A stretch of DNA of 64,000 nucleotides from Vibrio sp. MEBiC08052 (GTDB lineage Bacteria; Pseudomonadota; Gammaproteobacteria; Enterobacterales; Vibrionaceae). The notes below the pieces were generated by a model. That model saw nothing but the letters and a program-made list of their open reading frames with translations, had not been told where the DNA came from and searched no databases. Positions within the stretch are counted from its first letter, which is position 1; every line of letters starts with the position of its first letter. Below, piece after piece: positions 1 to 10,822 of this stretch. The stretch spans positions 723,799 to 787,798 of the forward strand of contig NZ_KQ947475.1 of assembly GCF_001506075.1 (NCBI RefSeq), read 5' to 3'. The translations under genes were made by a program, and so were the position numbers.

Positions 1-1
1 T

Positions 2-232
2 AACCGTAAACTCGAGCATCGTTTGGTAACTGCACCGGTCGTAATCAGTAACTACGTCGTCGTTGGTGACAGCGAAGGTTACTTATATTGGATTGATCGT
101 AGTAGTGGCGAATTTGTTGCTCAACAGTTTGTCGATAGCAGCGGTTTTGCTGTTTCTCCCATTGCTTTACCAGATAATAGTTATCTGTTGACCACTCGAA
201 ATGGCGATCTGAAGAAACTGACGATCCGCTAA
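2..232 (+). CDS. bamB: BamB, outer membrane assembly factor, 3' end only
   Basis: The last 76 codons of a gene that begins before the window. The reading frame is open from base 2 and stops at TAA 230-232. The peptide has beta-propeller strands such as VVVGDSEGYLYWID and ends in LLTTRNGDLKKLTIR, like the last blades of BamB (YfgL), the lipoprotein beta-propeller of the BAM complex that inserts outer-membrane proteins. Its place directly upstream of der is the usual gammaproteobacterial order. The identification rests on a short fragment plus synteny. Confidence 0.85.
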   Translation, partial: NRKLEHRLVTAPVVISNYVVVGDSEGYLYWIDRSSGEFVAQQFVDSSGFAVSPIALPDNSYLLTTRNGDLKKLTIR

Positions 233-258
233 GAATTCGTGATATAATTTTTATAATC

Positions 259-295
259 GGCTCCCGGCTGGCAACAGTTAGGAGCCATTTTATTG
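259..295 (+). terminator. Possible terminator after bamB
   Basis: GGCTCC at 259-264 can pair with GGAGCC at 281-286 across a 16-base loop, followed by ATTTTATT. The stem is short and the loop long, so this is a weak candidate. It lies between bamB and der, which may still be partly co-transcribed. Confidence 0.35.
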
Positions 296-416
296 TGGTT
301 TTGAACGGCTGCTTGTTCTAAGTAGTCGTGCTTTGTGTCACATTGACCGGACTGATGAAATGAATAAATGCAGTCATATGGTGGTACACATCGCATTGAA
401 CAATTTAGAGGGTGTT

Positions 417-1907
417 ATGGTTCCTGTGGTTGCGCTGGTTGGGCGTCCGAATGTCGGTAAATCTACATTATTCAACCGATTAACCCGTACTCGCGATGCA
501 TTGGTGGCAGACTTTCCCGGTCTGACTCGAGACCGTAAGTATGGTCATGCCAAAGTAGGCGAGCAAGAATTCATCGTCATTGATACCGGTGGTATTGATG
601 GCGGTGAAGAAGGTGTAGAAAGCAAAATGGCACAACAGTCTCTGGCTGCAATTGAAGAAGCTGATGTTGTGCTATTTATGGTCGATGGCCGTGCCGGATT
701 GACACCAGCCGATGAAGGGATTGCATCGTATTTACGGAAAATTGAAAAGACTTCGTTTCTGGTTGTGAATAAAGTCGATGGCATTGATGCCGATGCAGCC
801 AGCGCTGAGTTTTGGCAGTTGGGGATGACACAGATGTTCCAAATTGCAGCTGCCCACGGACGAGGTGTCAGTGCACTGATTGAACGGGTGATGACGCCAA
901 CGATTGAATCGTTAAAAGCGCAGGCTGAGGCTGAAATCGAAGATCTGACCGAAATCGAGACAGCGGAACAACCGGCAATACACGATTATACCGAGGAAGA
1001 GGCGGAAGCTGAGTATCAGCGTCTGCAAGAGCAACCAATCAAGCTGGCAATTATTGGTCGCCCCAATGTGGGTAAGTCAACCCTCACCAACCGTATTCTG
1101 GGTGAAGAACGTGTTGTCGTTTATGACATGCCCGGTACCACTCGCGATTCGATTTACATTCCAATGCAGCGTCATGAGCGTGAATATGTCTTGATCGATA
1201 CTGCCGGTGTCCGACGTCGTAAGCGCATTCATGAGACCGTAGAAAAATTCTCTGTCGTTAAAACACTCAAAGCGATTGAAGATGCCAACGTTGTATTACT
1301 GTTGATCGATGCGCGGGAAAATATTTCAGATCAGGATTTAAGCTTGCTTGGCTTTGCCTTGAATGCCGGACGTTCTATTGTTCTTGCGGTGAACAAGTGG
1401 GATGGCTTAGATACCGATGTCAAAGAACGGGTGAAAAAAGAGCTCGACCGTCGCTTGGGATTTGTTGATTTTGCCCGTATTCACTTCATTTCAGCGTTAC
1501 ATGGTACAGGCGTTGGTCATTTGTTTGAATCTGTTGAAGAGGCCTACAAATCAGCGACAACACGAGTCAGTACATCGATATTGACTCGTATTATGAAAAT
1601 GGCAACGGAAGATCATCAGGCACCGATGGTTCGGGGGCGGCGCGTTAAATTAAAATATGCGCATGCGGGGGGATATAACCCACCGATTATTGTCATTCAC
1701 GGAAACTTGGTCAATGAGCTGCCTGACTCTTACAAACGTTATTTAATGAATTACTATCGTAAATCTTTGGAAATTATGGGTACACCGATCCGGATTCAGT
1801 TCCAGAACAGTGAAAACCCATATGAGAATAAATCTTCTAAGTTAACGTTGTCTCAAGAAAGACAGAAGAAACGCTTGATGTCGATGATGAAGCATCGTAA
1901 GAAATAG
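417..1907 (+). CDS. der: Der (EngA), double-domain GTPase for 50S ribosome assembly
   Basis: 496 residues, the normal Der length. The protein binds GTP in two consecutive G domains and helps mature the large ribosomal subunit in the cytoplasm. Two P-loops GRPNVGKST are visible, near residues 9 and 211, each with a matching DTxG switch motif (DTGGI, DTAGV) and an NKxD motif (NKVD, NKWD). The C-terminal KH-like domain follows, with a basic tail. The frame is open upstream to 333, but ATG 417 is chosen because it gives the family start [17 protein letters not shown] and has AGAGG about six bases upstream. A terminator follows the gene. Confidence 0.97.
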   Translation: MVPVVALVGRPNVGKSTLFNRLTRTRDALVADFPGLTRDRKYGHAKVGEQEFIVIDTGGIDGGEEGVESKMAQQSLAAIEEADVVLFMVDGRAGLTPADEGIASYLRKIEKTSFLVVNKVDGIDADAASAEFWQLGMTQMFQIAAAHGRGVSALIERVMTPTIESLKAQAEAEIEDLTEIETAEQPAIHDYTEEEAEAEYQRLQEQPIKLAIIGRPNVGKSTLTNRILGEERVVVYDMPGTTRDSIYIPMQRHEREYVLIDTAGVRRRKRIHETVEKFSVVKTLKAIEDANVVLLLIDARENISDQDLSLLGFALNAGRSIVLAVNKWDGLDTDVKERVKKELDRRLGFVDFARIHFISALHGTGVGHLFESVEEAYKSATTRVSTSILTRIMKMATEDHQAPMVRGRRVKLKYAHAGGYNPPIIVIHGNLVNELPDSYKRYLMNYYRKSLEIMGTPIRIQFQNSENPYENKSSKLTLSQERQKKRLMSMMKHRKK

Positions 1908-1933
1908 GATTTCGCAGTTCAAGACACATGAAG

Positions 1934-1960
1934 AACCCGGCAGATAAGCCGGGTTTTTTA
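1934..1960 (+). terminator. Rho-independent terminator after der
   Basis: AACCCGG (1934-1940) pairs with CCGGGTT (1949-1955) across an eight-base loop, followed by a T run. It lies 26 bases after the der stop codon. Confidence 0.85.
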
Positions 1961-2374
1961 TGTCTGGCGATTGGTCCCAGTAACCAACTATCTAAGGAAA
2001 ATGATCTTTTTATGAAATGCTTCATATGAGTTTTTGATACGGAAATATATTTATAATATATCGTTTAAAATTCAAAAACAGAATATGTAACTTATGCTTT
2101 CGGTGTGTGGTTATATAAATGTTCTTTTTGGCATTGATCGCTGATCAGGGTGAATAAAGCATGAGATCAAGCAAAGATCTTATCCTGTGTTGTCCGGATC
2201 GACTTTATCATCTTTTTTACCAATGAAGGCAAATACTTACATGTATCCGTTTGACTTAGTATACAATCAGGCGACTGATTTCGGATCCGATCCTTTCTGA
2301 TATACAAATCTGGAGATGTGGATCCGATCAACGGTGAGTTAAATCGTTCTATCCCAAAAAAGGAAGGAGAAAGA
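1961..2374. other. AT-rich intergenic region between der and the zinc-ribbon gene
   Basis: About 410 bases without a credible gene. Base composition is AT-rich, and the part next to 2375 carries AAGGAGA, the ribosome binding site of the following gene. A GGATCCGATC stretch occurs twice (near 2282 and 2320). No RNA gene was recognised. Confidence 0.5.
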
Positions 2375-2617
2375 ATGAGCCAGAATCAATGTCCAGCATG
2401 TCATGGGGAACTTGAATGGGATGGGCAGTACTATTGTTCTGAATGTGCCACGCATTACCGCAAAGTGGCGTATTGTCCTGATTGCCAGACCGAATTAGAA
2501 CGACTGCAAGCCTGTGGGGCGGTCAGCTATTTTTGTCCGCAGTGCAGCGAACAGAAGTCAAAACGACACCCTGAATTACGGTTGGTATTTCAGCCGGTAG
2601 AAGATCATTTGGGTTGA
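2375..2617 (+). CDS. Small zinc-ribbon protein (YfgJ-like)
   Basis: 80 residues with three CxxC-type knuckles (CPACHG, CPDC, CPQC) plus CSEC, so it probably binds two zinc ions as tandem zinc ribbons. It matches the conserved YfgJ-type family found beside der and xseA in enterobacteria and vibrios; the function is unknown. The frame is open from 2318, but ATG 2375 is preferred because AAGGAGA lies just upstream and the first cysteine knuckle then begins five residues in. Its stop is seven bases from the end of the convergent xseA gene. Confidence 0.8.
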   Translation: MSQNQCPACHGELEWDGQYYCSECATHYRKVAYCPDCQTELERLQACGAVSYFCPQCSEQKSKRHPELRLVFQPVEDHLG

Positions 2618-2624
2618 GCGGATA

Positions 2625-3965
2625 TTAGTCTGACTGAGTCACGGTGGAGTGAATCGTCCCATCGGTGAGGCGAGTTGTAATGCATTCTCCGGGTTTGACG
2701 TCGCGCAGACGCCGAATGATCTGACCGGCCTGATTTTGAGTGACGGAGTATCCCCGTCTTAATGTCGAAAGTGGGCTCACTGCTTCTAATGTCTCAGCAG
2801 CAAGAGCCAGTTGATGGCGTGAGTTGAGCAATTTTCTTTCCATCGCATCAATATATCGCTGTTCATATTTTGTCAGCAGATAATGCTGTTGCCGGATCTG
2901 TTGCTCCGGAGAGTGATACCTGAGCTGGTAGGCTGTCCGTTCCATCATTTGCGAATGTCTGTCTAAGTAGCGCTGTATTGCTTGTTGCAAACGAATACTC
3001 AACTCATCCATTTGCTGAATTTGTCGCTCCAGACGGTAAGTCGGATGCTGTTTTTCTAAAGCATACTGGTGTGTCTGACTTTTCTGGCGTTGCGCTGCCA
3101 GATAGTAGCGGATGGCCTGACTCAGACGGTGATGATAATTGAGCAGACCTGTGCGTTTGTAACTACTGTCCCGACTGACGAGCTCCGCTGCAGCCGAAGG
3201 TGTCGGAGCGCGAACGTCGGCAACAAAATCTGCGATTGTAATATCAATCTCGTGACCGACCGCACTGACAATCGGAATCTGGCTGGCAGCAATCGTCCGG
3301 GCGACAATTTCATGGTTAAAGCACCACAAGTCTTCCAGCGAACCGCCTCCGCGTCCGACGATTAACACATCACATTCCTGACGGGCATTGGCCCGGCCAA
3401 TCGCTTGAGCAATTCGAATCGCTGCATCTTCTCCCTGTACGATCGTTGGATAAATAATGACGGGAAGTGTTGGGTCGCGACGCTTTAATACATCGAGAAT
3501 ATCAAACAGTGCAGCACCGGTTTTGGAGGTAATGATACCGATACATTGTGGGTGCTCAGGCAGAGGTTTTTTATTATCGGGAGCAAAAAGCCCTTCAGCG
3601 GTGAGCTTTTGTTTCAGTTGTTCAAATTCTTGCTGTAGCCGTCCGTCACCTTCAGCTTGCATACTTTCAATGATTAACTGATAGTCGCCGCGCGGTTCGT
3701 ACAATGAAAGACGAGCTCTGACCAAAACCTGCTGTCCGTTTTGGGGCTTAAAAGAGACAAAACGATTGTTGCCTTTAAACATCGCACATTTGACTTGTGC
3801 CCGGGCGTCTTTCAGCGATAAGTACCAATGCCCTGAAACAGGCATAGAAAAGTTGGAAACTTCACCGAGCAGCCAGATGATGCCCATCTCATTTTCGAGG
3901 AGCAGACGAACTTCTGCATTCAGGCGGGATACCGTGTAAATGTTTTGATTGTTTGCAGATAGCAC
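2625..3965 (-). CDS. xseA: Exodeoxyribonuclease VII large subunit
   Basis: 446 residues. This is the catalytic large subunit of ExoVII, which degrades single-stranded DNA to oligonucleotides together with XseB. The N-terminal OB fold ([17 protein letters not shown]) is followed by the catalytic region with [14 protein letters not shown] and [14 protein letters not shown], then a long glutamine/arginine-rich coiled coil and a C-terminal strand domain (LRRGYSVTQ). The start is GTG at 3963-3965, giving [16 protein letters not shown], which aligns with the E. coli start; the Shine-Dalgarno signal is weak. It is divergent from guaB. Confidence 0.95.
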   Translation of the reverse strand: MLSANNQNIYTVSRLNAEVRLLLENEMGIIWLLGEVSNFSMPVSGHWYLSLKDARAQVKCAMFKGNNRFVSFKPQNGQQVLVRARLSLYEPRGDYQLIIESMQAEGDGRLQQEFEQLKQKLTAEGLFAPDNKKPLPEHPQCIGIITSKTGAALFDILDVLKRRDPTLPVIIYPTIVQGEDAAIRIAQAIGRANARQECDVLIVGRGGGSLEDLWCFNHEIVARTIAASQIPIVSAVGHEIDITIADFVADVRAPTPSAAAELVSRDSSYKRTGLLNYHHRLSQAIRYYLAAQRQKSQTHQYALEKQHPTYRLERQIQQMDELSIRLQQAIQRYLDRHSQMMERTAYQLRYHSPEQQIRQQHYLLTKYEQRYIDAMERKLLNSRHQLALAAETLEAVSPLSTLRRGYSVTQNQAGQIIRRLRDVKPGECITTRLTDGTIHSTVTQSD

Positions 3966-4054
3966 AGGCGAATGTCGTGGCCGTAGGAATGGAAATTAGC
4001 CGCAATATAATACATATCAAGGGGGTAATTGCAAATAAAAATTGAATAAATGTG

Positions 4055-4083
4055 TAGTAAAACGATTAATCGCTCGGTATAAT
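4055..4083 (+). promoter_or_regulatory. Possible guaB promoter
   Basis: A perfect -10 hexamer TATAAT lies at 4078-4083, about 90 bases before guaB. The matching -35 position (TAGTAA, 4055-4060) is poor, so an activator or an extended element would be needed. The call comes from position and the -10 match only. Confidence 0.4.
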
Positions 4084-4175
4084 CCCTCCGCAATATCAAA
4101 TCCAATTCACTTTGATGAAAAATGCTTAAGGGATTGGGTTCTTTCTTTTAACACCCAAGCTGTGAGATATTGCAA

Positions 4176-5642
4176 ATGCTACGAATCGCCAAAGAAGCCC
4201 TGACTTTTGATGACGTATTGCTCGTCCCCGCCCATTCAACTGTTCTCCCGAATACTGCTGACCTGAAAACTCGGCTGACCAAAAATATCACGCTAAACAT
4301 TCCGATGATTTCTGCGTCCATGGATACAGTCACTGAGGCTCGTCTCGCAATTGCTCTGGCTCAGGAAGGTGGGATTGGCTTTATTCATAAAAATATGTCA
4401 ATCGAGCAACAAGCGGCTCAGGTTCGTCAGGTAAAAATCTACGAAGCCGGGGTTGTTACTTCTCCTGTGACCGTTCAGCCGGATCAAACTATCGCCGATG
4501 TGATGGCTCTGACAGAGAAACATGGCTTTGCCGGATTCCCTGTTGTGACAGAAAGTAACGAGTTGGTTGGGATTATCACTGGTCGTGATGTCCGTTTCGT
4601 GACGGATTTGACCAAAAAAGTCTCAGAGGTGATGACGCCAAAAGAACGCTTGGCAGCGGTAAAAGAAGGTGCCTCTCGTGCAGAAGTGCAGGAAAAAATG
4701 CACCAAGCCCGGGTTGAAAAAGTGCTGGTTGTGAATGATGAATTCCAACTGACAGGCATGATCACCGCCAAAGATTTCCATAAAGCAGAACTCGCCCCGA
4801 ATGCTTGTAAAGATGAGCAGGGACGTTTACGTGTCGGTGCTGCTGTCGGTGCCGGTGCGGGTAATGAAGAGCGTGTCAAAGCCTTGGTTGAAGCAGGTGT
4901 TGATGTACTGCTGATTGATTCTTCTCACGGTCACTCTGAAGGGGTCTTACAACGGATTCGTGAAACGCGGGCTGCTTTCCCTGATTTAGATATTGTCGGC
5001 GGGAACGTCGCAACAGCCGAAGGTGCACGTGCGTTGATTGAAGCTGGTGTGAGTGCGGTAAAAGTCGGGATTGGCCCAGGTTCTATCTGTACCACTCGCA
5101 TTGTAACAGGTGTTGGTGTACCTCAAATTTCAGCTATCGGTGATGCGGCATCGGTTGCCAATGAATACGACATTCCGGTGATTGGTGACGGTGGTATCCG
5201 TTTCTCTGGTGATATCTGTAAAGCCATCGCAGCCGGTGCATCTTGCGTCATGGTTGGCTCGATGTTTGCCGGAACAGAAGAAGCACCGGGTGAAGTCATC
5301 CTGTATCAAGGTCGTTCTTATAAAGCTTATCGTGGTATGGGTTCACTGGGAGCGATGTCCAAAGGCTCTTCTGACCGTTATTTCCAGTCAGATAATGCGG
5401 CTGATAAGTTAGTCCCAGAAGGCATTGAAGGGCGCATTGCATACAAAGGCCTGTTAAAAGAAATCGTTCACCAGCAAATGGGTGGTCTGCGTTCTTGTAT
5501 GGGACTGACCGGCTCAGCAACCATTGAAGATCTGCGTACCAAAGCTGAATTTGTCCGGATTTCCGGTGCCGGTATTCAAGAATCCCATGTCCATGATGTT
5601 CAAATTACCAAAGAAGCACCAAACTATCGTTTAGGGTCATAA
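4176..5642 (+). CDS. guaB: IMP dehydrogenase
   Basis: 488 residues. It oxidises IMP to XMP with NAD+, the committed step of GMP synthesis. The (beta/alpha)8 barrel is interrupted by a CBS-domain pair (about residues 95-205). The active-site loop GPGSICTT carries the catalytic cysteine near residue 305, and the flap SDRYFQ and C-terminal YRLGS match E. coli closely. The frame opens at a TTG (4170), but ATG 4176 gives the standard [20 protein letters not shown]. It is followed by guaA after 97 bases with only a modest hairpin (GAGGCG / CGCCTC, 5686-5705), so the two genes probably form one operon. Confidence 0.98.
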   Translation: MLRIAKEALTFDDVLLVPAHSTVLPNTADLKTRLTKNITLNIPMISASMDTVTEARLAIALAQEGGIGFIHKNMSIEQQAAQVRQVKIYEAGVVTSPVTVQPDQTIADVMALTEKHGFAGFPVVTESNELVGIITGRDVRFVTDLTKKVSEVMTPKERLAAVKEGASRAEVQEKMHQARVEKVLVVNDEFQLTGMITAKDFHKAELAPNACKDEQGRLRVGAAVGAGAGNEERVKALVEAGVDVLLIDSSHGHSEGVLQRIRETRAAFPDLDIVGGNVATAEGARALIEAGVSAVKVGIGPGSICTTRIVTGVGVPQISAIGDAASVANEYDIPVIGDGGIRFSGDICKAIAAGASCVMVGSMFAGTEEAPGEVILYQGRSYKAYRGMGSLGAMSKGSSDRYFQSDNAADKLVPEGIEGRIAYKGLLKEIVHQQMGGLRSCMGLTGSATIEDLRTKAEFVRISGAGIQESHVHDVQITKEAPNYRLGS

Positions 5643-5739
5643 TCCCACGACGAAAACGTTTGCTTTTTGCTTGATGATGACATGAGAGGCGGGTAAACTC
5701 GCCTCCGTTCCATAAACTTTTCTTTGAAGACGACTCAAC

Positions 5740-7317
5740 ATGACCAAAAACATTCATGACCAACGGATCCTTATTCTAGATTTTGGTTCACAATACACAC
5801 AGCTTGTTGCACGCCGTGTCCGTGAAATTGGCGTATATTGCGAACTATGGAGCTGGGATGTCGATGAAGCCGACATTCGAGAATTTAATCCGAATGGCAT
5901 CATATTATCAGGTGGCCCTGAAAGTGTGACGGAGGAAAACTCTCCTCGCGCCCCGCAATATGTCTTTGATTGTGGCGTGCCTGTTTTGGGTGTTTGCTAC
6001 GGTATGCAGACCATGGCAGAACAATTGGGCGGAAAAGTCTCCGGTTCGACTGAGCGTGAATTTGGCTACGCTCAGGTTAAAGTGGTTCAAGAGTCGAAGC
6101 TGTTTGAGGGGTTACGTGATAGTTTGACCGAGGACAACAGCGCTTTATTAGATGTCTGGATGAGCCACGGTGATAAAGTTGTCGAAATCCCAATGGGATT
6201 TACTCAAGTTGCGCAAACGGATACATGTCCATACGCAGCCATGGCCAATGAAGAGAAAAAATACTACGGCGTACAGTTCCACCCTGAAGTGACTCACACG
6301 AAACAGGGGCTACAAATGCTAGAGAACTTCGTTCTTGGTGCATGTGGCTGTGAACGCCTATGGACACCGAGTTCAATTATTGAAGATGCTATTGCAAGAA
6401 TCAAAGAAACCGTCGGTGACGACGAAGTGATTCTGGCGCTTTCCGGTGGTGTTGATTCCTCGGTTGTTGCGATGCTGGTTCAGCGGGCCATCGGTGACAA
6501 ACTGACCTGTGTCTTTGTCGATAACGGCCTGTTGCGTCTGAATGAAGGTCAGCAGGTGATGGAAATGTTCGGTGACCATTTCGGGCTGAATATTATCAAA
6601 GTTGAAGCTGAAGAACGCTTCCTCAAAGCATTGGCCGGCAAATCGGATCCGGAAGAAAAACGGAAAGTAATCGGGCACGAGTTCATCGAAGTCTTTGATG
6701 AAGAAGCCAGCAAACTGAAGAATGCCAAATGGCTGGCTCAGGGAACCATCTATCCTGATGTGATTGAGTCCGCTGCTTCTAAAACGGGTAAAGCACATGT
6801 GATCAAATCGCACCACAATGTGGGCGGATTACCGGAAGATATGGAAATGGGCTTGGTTGAACCGTTACGTGAATTGTTTAAAGATGAAGTGCGTAAAATT
6901 GGTTTAGAACTCGGTCTGCCATACGACATGCTCTACCGTCATCCATTCCCGGGGCCGGGGCTGGGAGTGCGGGTTTTAGGCGAAATCAAGAAAGAATATT
7001 GTGATTTACTGCGTCGCGCTGATGCAATCTTCATTGAAGAGCTCCGCGCTGCGGACTTGTACAACCAAGTCTCACAAGCATTCACCGTATTCCTTCCGGT
7101 TCGTTCTGTGGGCGTGATGGGTGATGGCCGTAAATACGACTGGGTTGTATCGCTACGTGCTGTAGAAACCATCGACTTTATGACCGCACACTGGGCACAC
7201 CTGCCTTACGAATTCTTAGGCCGGGTATCAAACCGCATCATTAATGAGGTCGATGGGATCTCACGTGTGGTTTACGATATCTCAGGCAAGCCACCGGCAA
7301 CGATTGAGTGGGAATGA
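5740..7317 (+). CDS. guaA: GMP synthase (glutamine-hydrolysing)
   Basis: 525 residues, the usual length. It aminates XMP to GMP using ATP and glutamine. The N-terminal class I glutamine amidotransferase carries GVCYGMQ (nucleophilic Cys) and FHPEVTHT (His/Glu). The central ATP pyrophosphatase has the PP-loop SGGVDSS, and the C-terminal dimerisation domain ends in PATIEWE. The last codons are the attachment site of the genomic island that follows; the island restores the sequence, so the gene remains intact. Confidence 0.98.
   Translation: MTKNIHDQRILILDFGSQYTQLVARRVREIGVYCELWSWDVDEADIREFNPNGIILSGGPESVTEENSPRAPQYVFDCGVPVLGVCYGMQTMAEQLGGKVSGSTEREFGYAQVKVVQESKLFEGLRDSLTEDNSALLDVWMSHGDKVVEIPMGFTQVAQTDTCPYAAMANEEKKYYGVQFHPEVTHTKQGLQMLENFVLGACGCERLWTPSSIIEDAIARIKETVGDDEVILALSGGVDSSVVAMLVQRAIGDKLTCVFVDNGLLRLNEGQQVMEMFGDHFGLNIIKVEAEERFLKALAGKSDPEEKRKVIGHEFIEVFDEEASKLKNAKWLAQGTIYPDVIESAASKTGKAHVIKSHHNVGGLPEDMEMGLVEPLRELFKDEVRKIGLELGLPYDMLYRHPFPGPGLGVRVLGEIKKEYCDLLRRADAIFIEELRAADLYNQVSQAFTVFLPVRSVGVMGDGRKYDWVVSLRAVETIDFMTAHWAHLPYEFLGRVSNRIINEVDGISRVVYDISGKPPATIEWE
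7306..7317 (+). other. attL, guaA-end attachment core
   Basis: GAGTGGGAATGA, the last codons and stop of guaA. The first ten bases recur at 24936 (GAGTGGGAATAA). guaA 3' ends are a known integration target for tyrosine-integrase islands, and the integrase gene begins 308 bases inside this boundary. Confidence 0.8.
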
Positions 7318-7625
7318 TCACACGTTAGGCATTAGCTGGTACTAACTAGCATTAAATGATACCTAAGCCCATGTTTTCATGGGCTTTTTTGTTTTTATGT
7401 CTGGCAGTGTTTGGCAACTGATGGCAGCGGGAAGCACCGCTTGAGCGTGGTATCCAAGGTGGTATTATCGAGACATGATGCCATGAGTGATAGCCGATAC
7501 CATGCTGCTTGATCTTGTGTGTTCATGGTATCGAAATTATTTAATTAACTGTTTTTATTGAATTTATGGCCTGATTTTCGGGTGATCTTCCAGCATGGTA
7601 TTGGAATCGAAGAAGGATAAGACTC
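7318..7625 (+). other. Left end of island: terminator and integrase leader
   Basis: Contains a strong hairpin with AAGCCCATG (7365-7373) pairing with CATGGGCTT (7378-7386) and a T run to about 7395. It terminates guaA transcription and shields the integrase gene. The rest, with repeated tGGCAg/aCT words and GATACCATGCTG near 7495, is similar to the region after 24948, so it is the inherited left end of this island family and probably carries integrase arm sites and the int promoter. Confidence 0.65.
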
Positions 7626-8813
7626 TTGCTGACCGATACCAAGCTGCGCAACCTCAAGCCGAGGGATAAACTCTACAAAGTGAATGACCGGGATGGCCTC
7701 TACGTGGCCGTCACTCCTGCCGGTTCTATCTCATTCCGTTACAACTACTCGATCAATGGCAGGCAAGAGACAATCACCTTTGGCCGCTATGGCGTTGGGG
7801 GTATCACTCTGGCAGAAGCCCGTGAGCGTCTCAATGAAGCGAAGCGGATGGTCGCCGATGGGAAGTCGCCAGCGAAGGAGAAGGCCCGAGACAAGGCGCG
7901 TGTTAAAGGGGCTGAAACCTTTGGTGCCTGGGCGGAAAAGTGGCTACGTGGCTATCAGATGGCCGATTCTACCCGTGATATGCGCCGCTCGGTTTATACG
8001 AGAGAGCTGGAAACGAAATTCGGCAATCAGAAGCTGACCGAAATCACCCACGAGGACTTGCGAGCACTAACCGACGCCATCGTAGAGCGCGGTGCACCTG
8101 CTACGGCGGTTCATGCGCGTGAGATTGTACTCCAGGTATACCGCTGGGCGACTGAGCGAGGCCAGAAGGTTGAGAACCCGGCAGACCTGGTTAGGCCCGC
8201 AAGCATTGCCAGGTTTGAGCCGAGAGATCGAACCCTTACGCCCGAAGAAATCAGGATTATGTACCAGTACATGGGGCGTATTGGTACATCGCCATCGATC
8301 CGGGCAGCGGTAAAGCTACTGTTGTTGACGATGGTGCGTAAAAGCGAGCTGACGAATGCCACCTGGAGTGAGATCAACTTCAGCGAAGCGCTCTGGACGA
8401 TCCCCAAAGAACGGATGAAGCGGCGAAACCCTCACCTGGTGTTTCTATCCAGGCAGGCCATGGATATCTTCATCGCTTTGAAGACGTTCTCCGGTGGATC
8501 GGATTATGTTCTGCCATCACGCTACGATTCTGACGTCCCGATGAGCAGTGCCACGCTGAACCGGGTGATGACGATGACTTACAAGCTGGCTCAGAAAGAG
8601 GGACAACCGCTTGCCAAATTCGGCCCGCACGACCTGAGGCGAACAGCCAGTACCTTGCTCCATGAAGCCGGTTACAACACCGATTGGATAGAGAAATGCC
8701 TGGCACATGAGCAAAAAGGTGTGAGGGCGATATATAACAAAGCCGAGTATCGTGATCAGCGTACATCTATGTTGCAGGACTGGGCTGATATGATTGATGA
8801 GTGGGTTGTTTAG
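7626..8813 (+). CDS. int: Tyrosine recombinase integrase of the island
   Basis: 395 residues, P4-like integrase architecture: an N-terminal arm-binding domain of the DUF4102 type (LTDTKLRNLKPRDKLYKVND), a core-binding domain, and a C-terminal catalytic domain. Catalytic residues seen are Arg in TMVRKSEL (near 238), HDLRR (near 335) and the tyrosine of RAIYNKAEY (near 370). The start is TTG 7626, with AAGGA about eight bases upstream; the diverged copy at 25133 has ATG at the same place, which supports this start. It acts at the guaA end to integrate and excise the island. Confidence 0.93.
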   Translation: MLTDTKLRNLKPRDKLYKVNDRDGLYVAVTPAGSISFRYNYSINGRQETITFGRYGVGGITLAEARERLNEAKRMVADGKSPAKEKARDKARVKGAETFGAWAEKWLRGYQMADSTRDMRRSVYTRELETKFGNQKLTEITHEDLRALTDAIVERGAPATAVHAREIVLQVYRWATERGQKVENPADLVRPASIARFEPRDRTLTPEEIRIMYQYMGRIGTSPSIRAAVKLLLLTMVRKSELTNATWSEINFSEALWTIPKERMKRRNPHLVFLSRQAMDIFIALKTFSGGSDYVLPSRYDSDVPMSSATLNRVMTMTYKLAQKEGQPLAKFGPHDLRRTASTLLHEAGYNTDWIEKCLAHEQKGVRAIYNKAEYRDQRTSMLQDWADMIDEWVV

Positions 8814-8860
8814 GGGCTCGCTAACTTTTAAAGGCATCTCTTACAAAAAGGTAATCAGGG

Positions 8861-10822
8861 ATGAAAATAGAGAAGATAAAGCTACAGAATTTTCGTTGTT
8901 TCGGGCATGAGGTGGTCGAGCTAAATTTCGAGGAAGAGCTGACAATACTTGTCGGCGGAAACGGCTCCGGAAAGACCGCGGTGCTGCAAGCTGTGTCCAG
9001 GTTGTTTGGTACATCATCATCGCAACGGTCGGTACAGCGTCGGGATTTTCACATACCTATTGACCGGCAGGAGCTGCAGTCTGGCGATAGTTTGTTTATC
9101 GAAGCGGTACTTGCCTTCCCTGAACTGGAAGAGCAAGACGCTTCTCCTCTTGATGCCGTTCCGGAGTTCTTTAATCAGATGGCGGCTTCCGGTGAGGGAG
9201 AGCCCCTTAAGGCCCGGATACGACTAAAAGCAACATGGACGGATGACGGTACGCCGGAAGGAGCAATTGAAGAGGATATACGCTGGATAAGAACCCTGGA
9301 TGATAATTTTGAATGGGATGACTGTTCCAGGGTTCAGGCTGTAGAGCGCTCTTCAATCCAGTTTATTTACTTACCGGCAAATCGTGATGCGACGACTCAG
9401 GTGACCGCCCTTCTAAAAGGGCGGTTATGGCAGGCTGCCAAGTGGTCGACAGCATTTAGGGATGCAAGCTCTGATAATGCCGGTCAGATCCAGAGCAGTT
9501 TTGAGGAGGAGGAGCCGTTAAGGGTCTTGCTGGGGCGTCTTTCAAGACGGTGGCAACAGGTCCATGAAGCCGATACAGACAGTCAGCCGCGTTTAAGGCT
9601 TATCGAAAACCGTTTTGAGGAGCTTGTTCGTAAAGCCGAATTTACCTTTACGCCTGATGAAGAAGGTCAGGAGCGCCGTTTGTCCGAGCTGAGTGACGGT
9701 CAGCGCTCTTTGTTCCATATTGCCCTTACAGCGGCAACGCTCGAAACCGAGCGGGAAGCTTTTTCTTTGCCTGCTGATGATAGCTCATTTGAACAGGATA
9801 AGTTACGCCGTATTCACCTGACGATTCTTGCCATCGAAGAACCAGAAAACAGTCTGTCACCATTCTTTTTGTCTCGCATCATCAAGCAGGCGAGAGAGAT
9901 CGGCGCACTGCCTTCCGCCCAGGTTCTGCTATCCAGCCATTCCCCGGCTATCCTGAGCCGGATAGAGCCGGAGGAAGTGAGATATTTTCGTATGGACCGG
10001 AGCACCCGGTGCTCATCAATCCGAGAACTGATCCTGCCTGAGGATGATGTTGAGGCCAGCGTGTATGTCAGACTGGCCGTAAAGGCATATCCCGAACTTT
10101 ATTTTGCGCGATTTGTAATCCTGGGTGAGGGAGACTCTGAGCGAGTCGTTATTCCGAAAATTGCGGAGGAAATGGGTGTTCCCCTTGATCCATCATTCGT
10201 TCCCGTCGTTCCGCTCGGTGGGCGATTCGTAGCGCATTTTTGGCGGCTGCTTAATAATCTTGAGATTCCACATGCCACATTGCTCGATCTTGATCTGGGG
10301 CGCAGGCATGGTGGGGCGAACGCCATGAGGAGTTGTCTTCAGAATCTAGCAGATATTGGGAACGATTGGGGGAACAGAAGTCGTGCGAATGCTGTTCAGC
10401 TTACCGACCAACAGCTTTATAACGAAGGTTCGCAAGGTCAATGGCTTCAAGCTTTCAATGAGCAGGGTGTTTTCTTTTCCGCTCCCATTGATCTCGACTT
10501 TGCCATGTTGCTCGCCTTTCCAACCGCTTATCAGGTTGCCAATCCAGGTGGTAATGGACCCCAGAGTAGTGCTGCTGCTATTCAAGCCAAAAAGGTCAGC
10601 ACGCTGAAAACAGGTGGTAATCCTGCCTTGTATACTGCTCATTTTGATGATGCATTCAAATGGTATCCCTATCTGTTCCTGAGTCGCAGTAAGCCCGAAA
10701 CTCACCTAGCGGCTTTTTCCCGCATCGCGGACGGCGGTGTTGCTGCATCCGCTCCAGCAGAGCTTAGGGCGCTCATTGAGTACGTTACGGATAAGCTCCA
10801 TCTGTCAGGAGAGAATGAATGA
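8861..10822 (+). CDS. OLD-family ATPase/TOPRIM nuclease, Gabija GajA-like
   Basis: 653 residues. N-terminal SMC/ABC-like ATPase: MKIEKIKLQNFRCFG, Walker A GGNGSGKT (32-39), signature LSDGQRSLFH, Walker B with IEEPENSLS near 325. A TOPRIM nuclease domain follows, with FVILGEGDSE (near 419) and the acidic LDLDLG (near 475). It overlaps the next gene, a UvrD-like helicase, by four bases (ATGA). A class 2 OLD nuclease next to a UvrD-type helicase is the Gabija anti-phage arrangement, in which the nuclease cuts DNA when nucleotides are depleted. It is longer than the founding GajA (about 578 residues, from memory), so I call it Gabija-like. Confidence 0.8.
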   Translation: MKIEKIKLQNFRCFGHEVVELNFEEELTILVGGNGSGKTAVLQAVSRLFGTSSSQRSVQRRDFHIPIDRQELQSGDSLFIEAVLAFPELEEQDASPLDAVPEFFNQMAASGEGEPLKARIRLKATWTDDGTPEGAIEEDIRWIRTLDDNFEWDDCSRVQAVERSSIQFIYLPANRDATTQVTALLKGRLWQAAKWSTAFRDASSDNAGQIQSSFEEEEPLRVLLGRLSRRWQQVHEADTDSQPRLRLIENRFEELVRKAEFTFTPDEEGQERRLSELSDGQRSLFHIALTAATLETEREAFSLPADDSSFEQDKLRRIHLTILAIEEPENSLSPFFLSRIIKQAREIGALPSAQVLLSSHSPAILSRIEPEEVRYFRMDRSTRCSSIRELILPEDDVEASVYVRLAVKAYPELYFARFVILGEGDSERVVIPKIAEEMGVPLDPSFVPVVPLGGRFVAHFWRLLNNLEIPHATLLDLDLGRRHGGANAMRSCLQNLADIGNDWGNRSRANAVQLTDQQLYNEGSQGQWLQAFNEQGVFFSAPIDLDFAMLLAFPTAYQVANPGGNGPQSSAAAIQAKKVSTLKTGGNPALYTAHFDDAFKWYPYLFLSRSKPETHLAAFSRIADGGVAASAPAELRALIEYVTDKLHLSGENE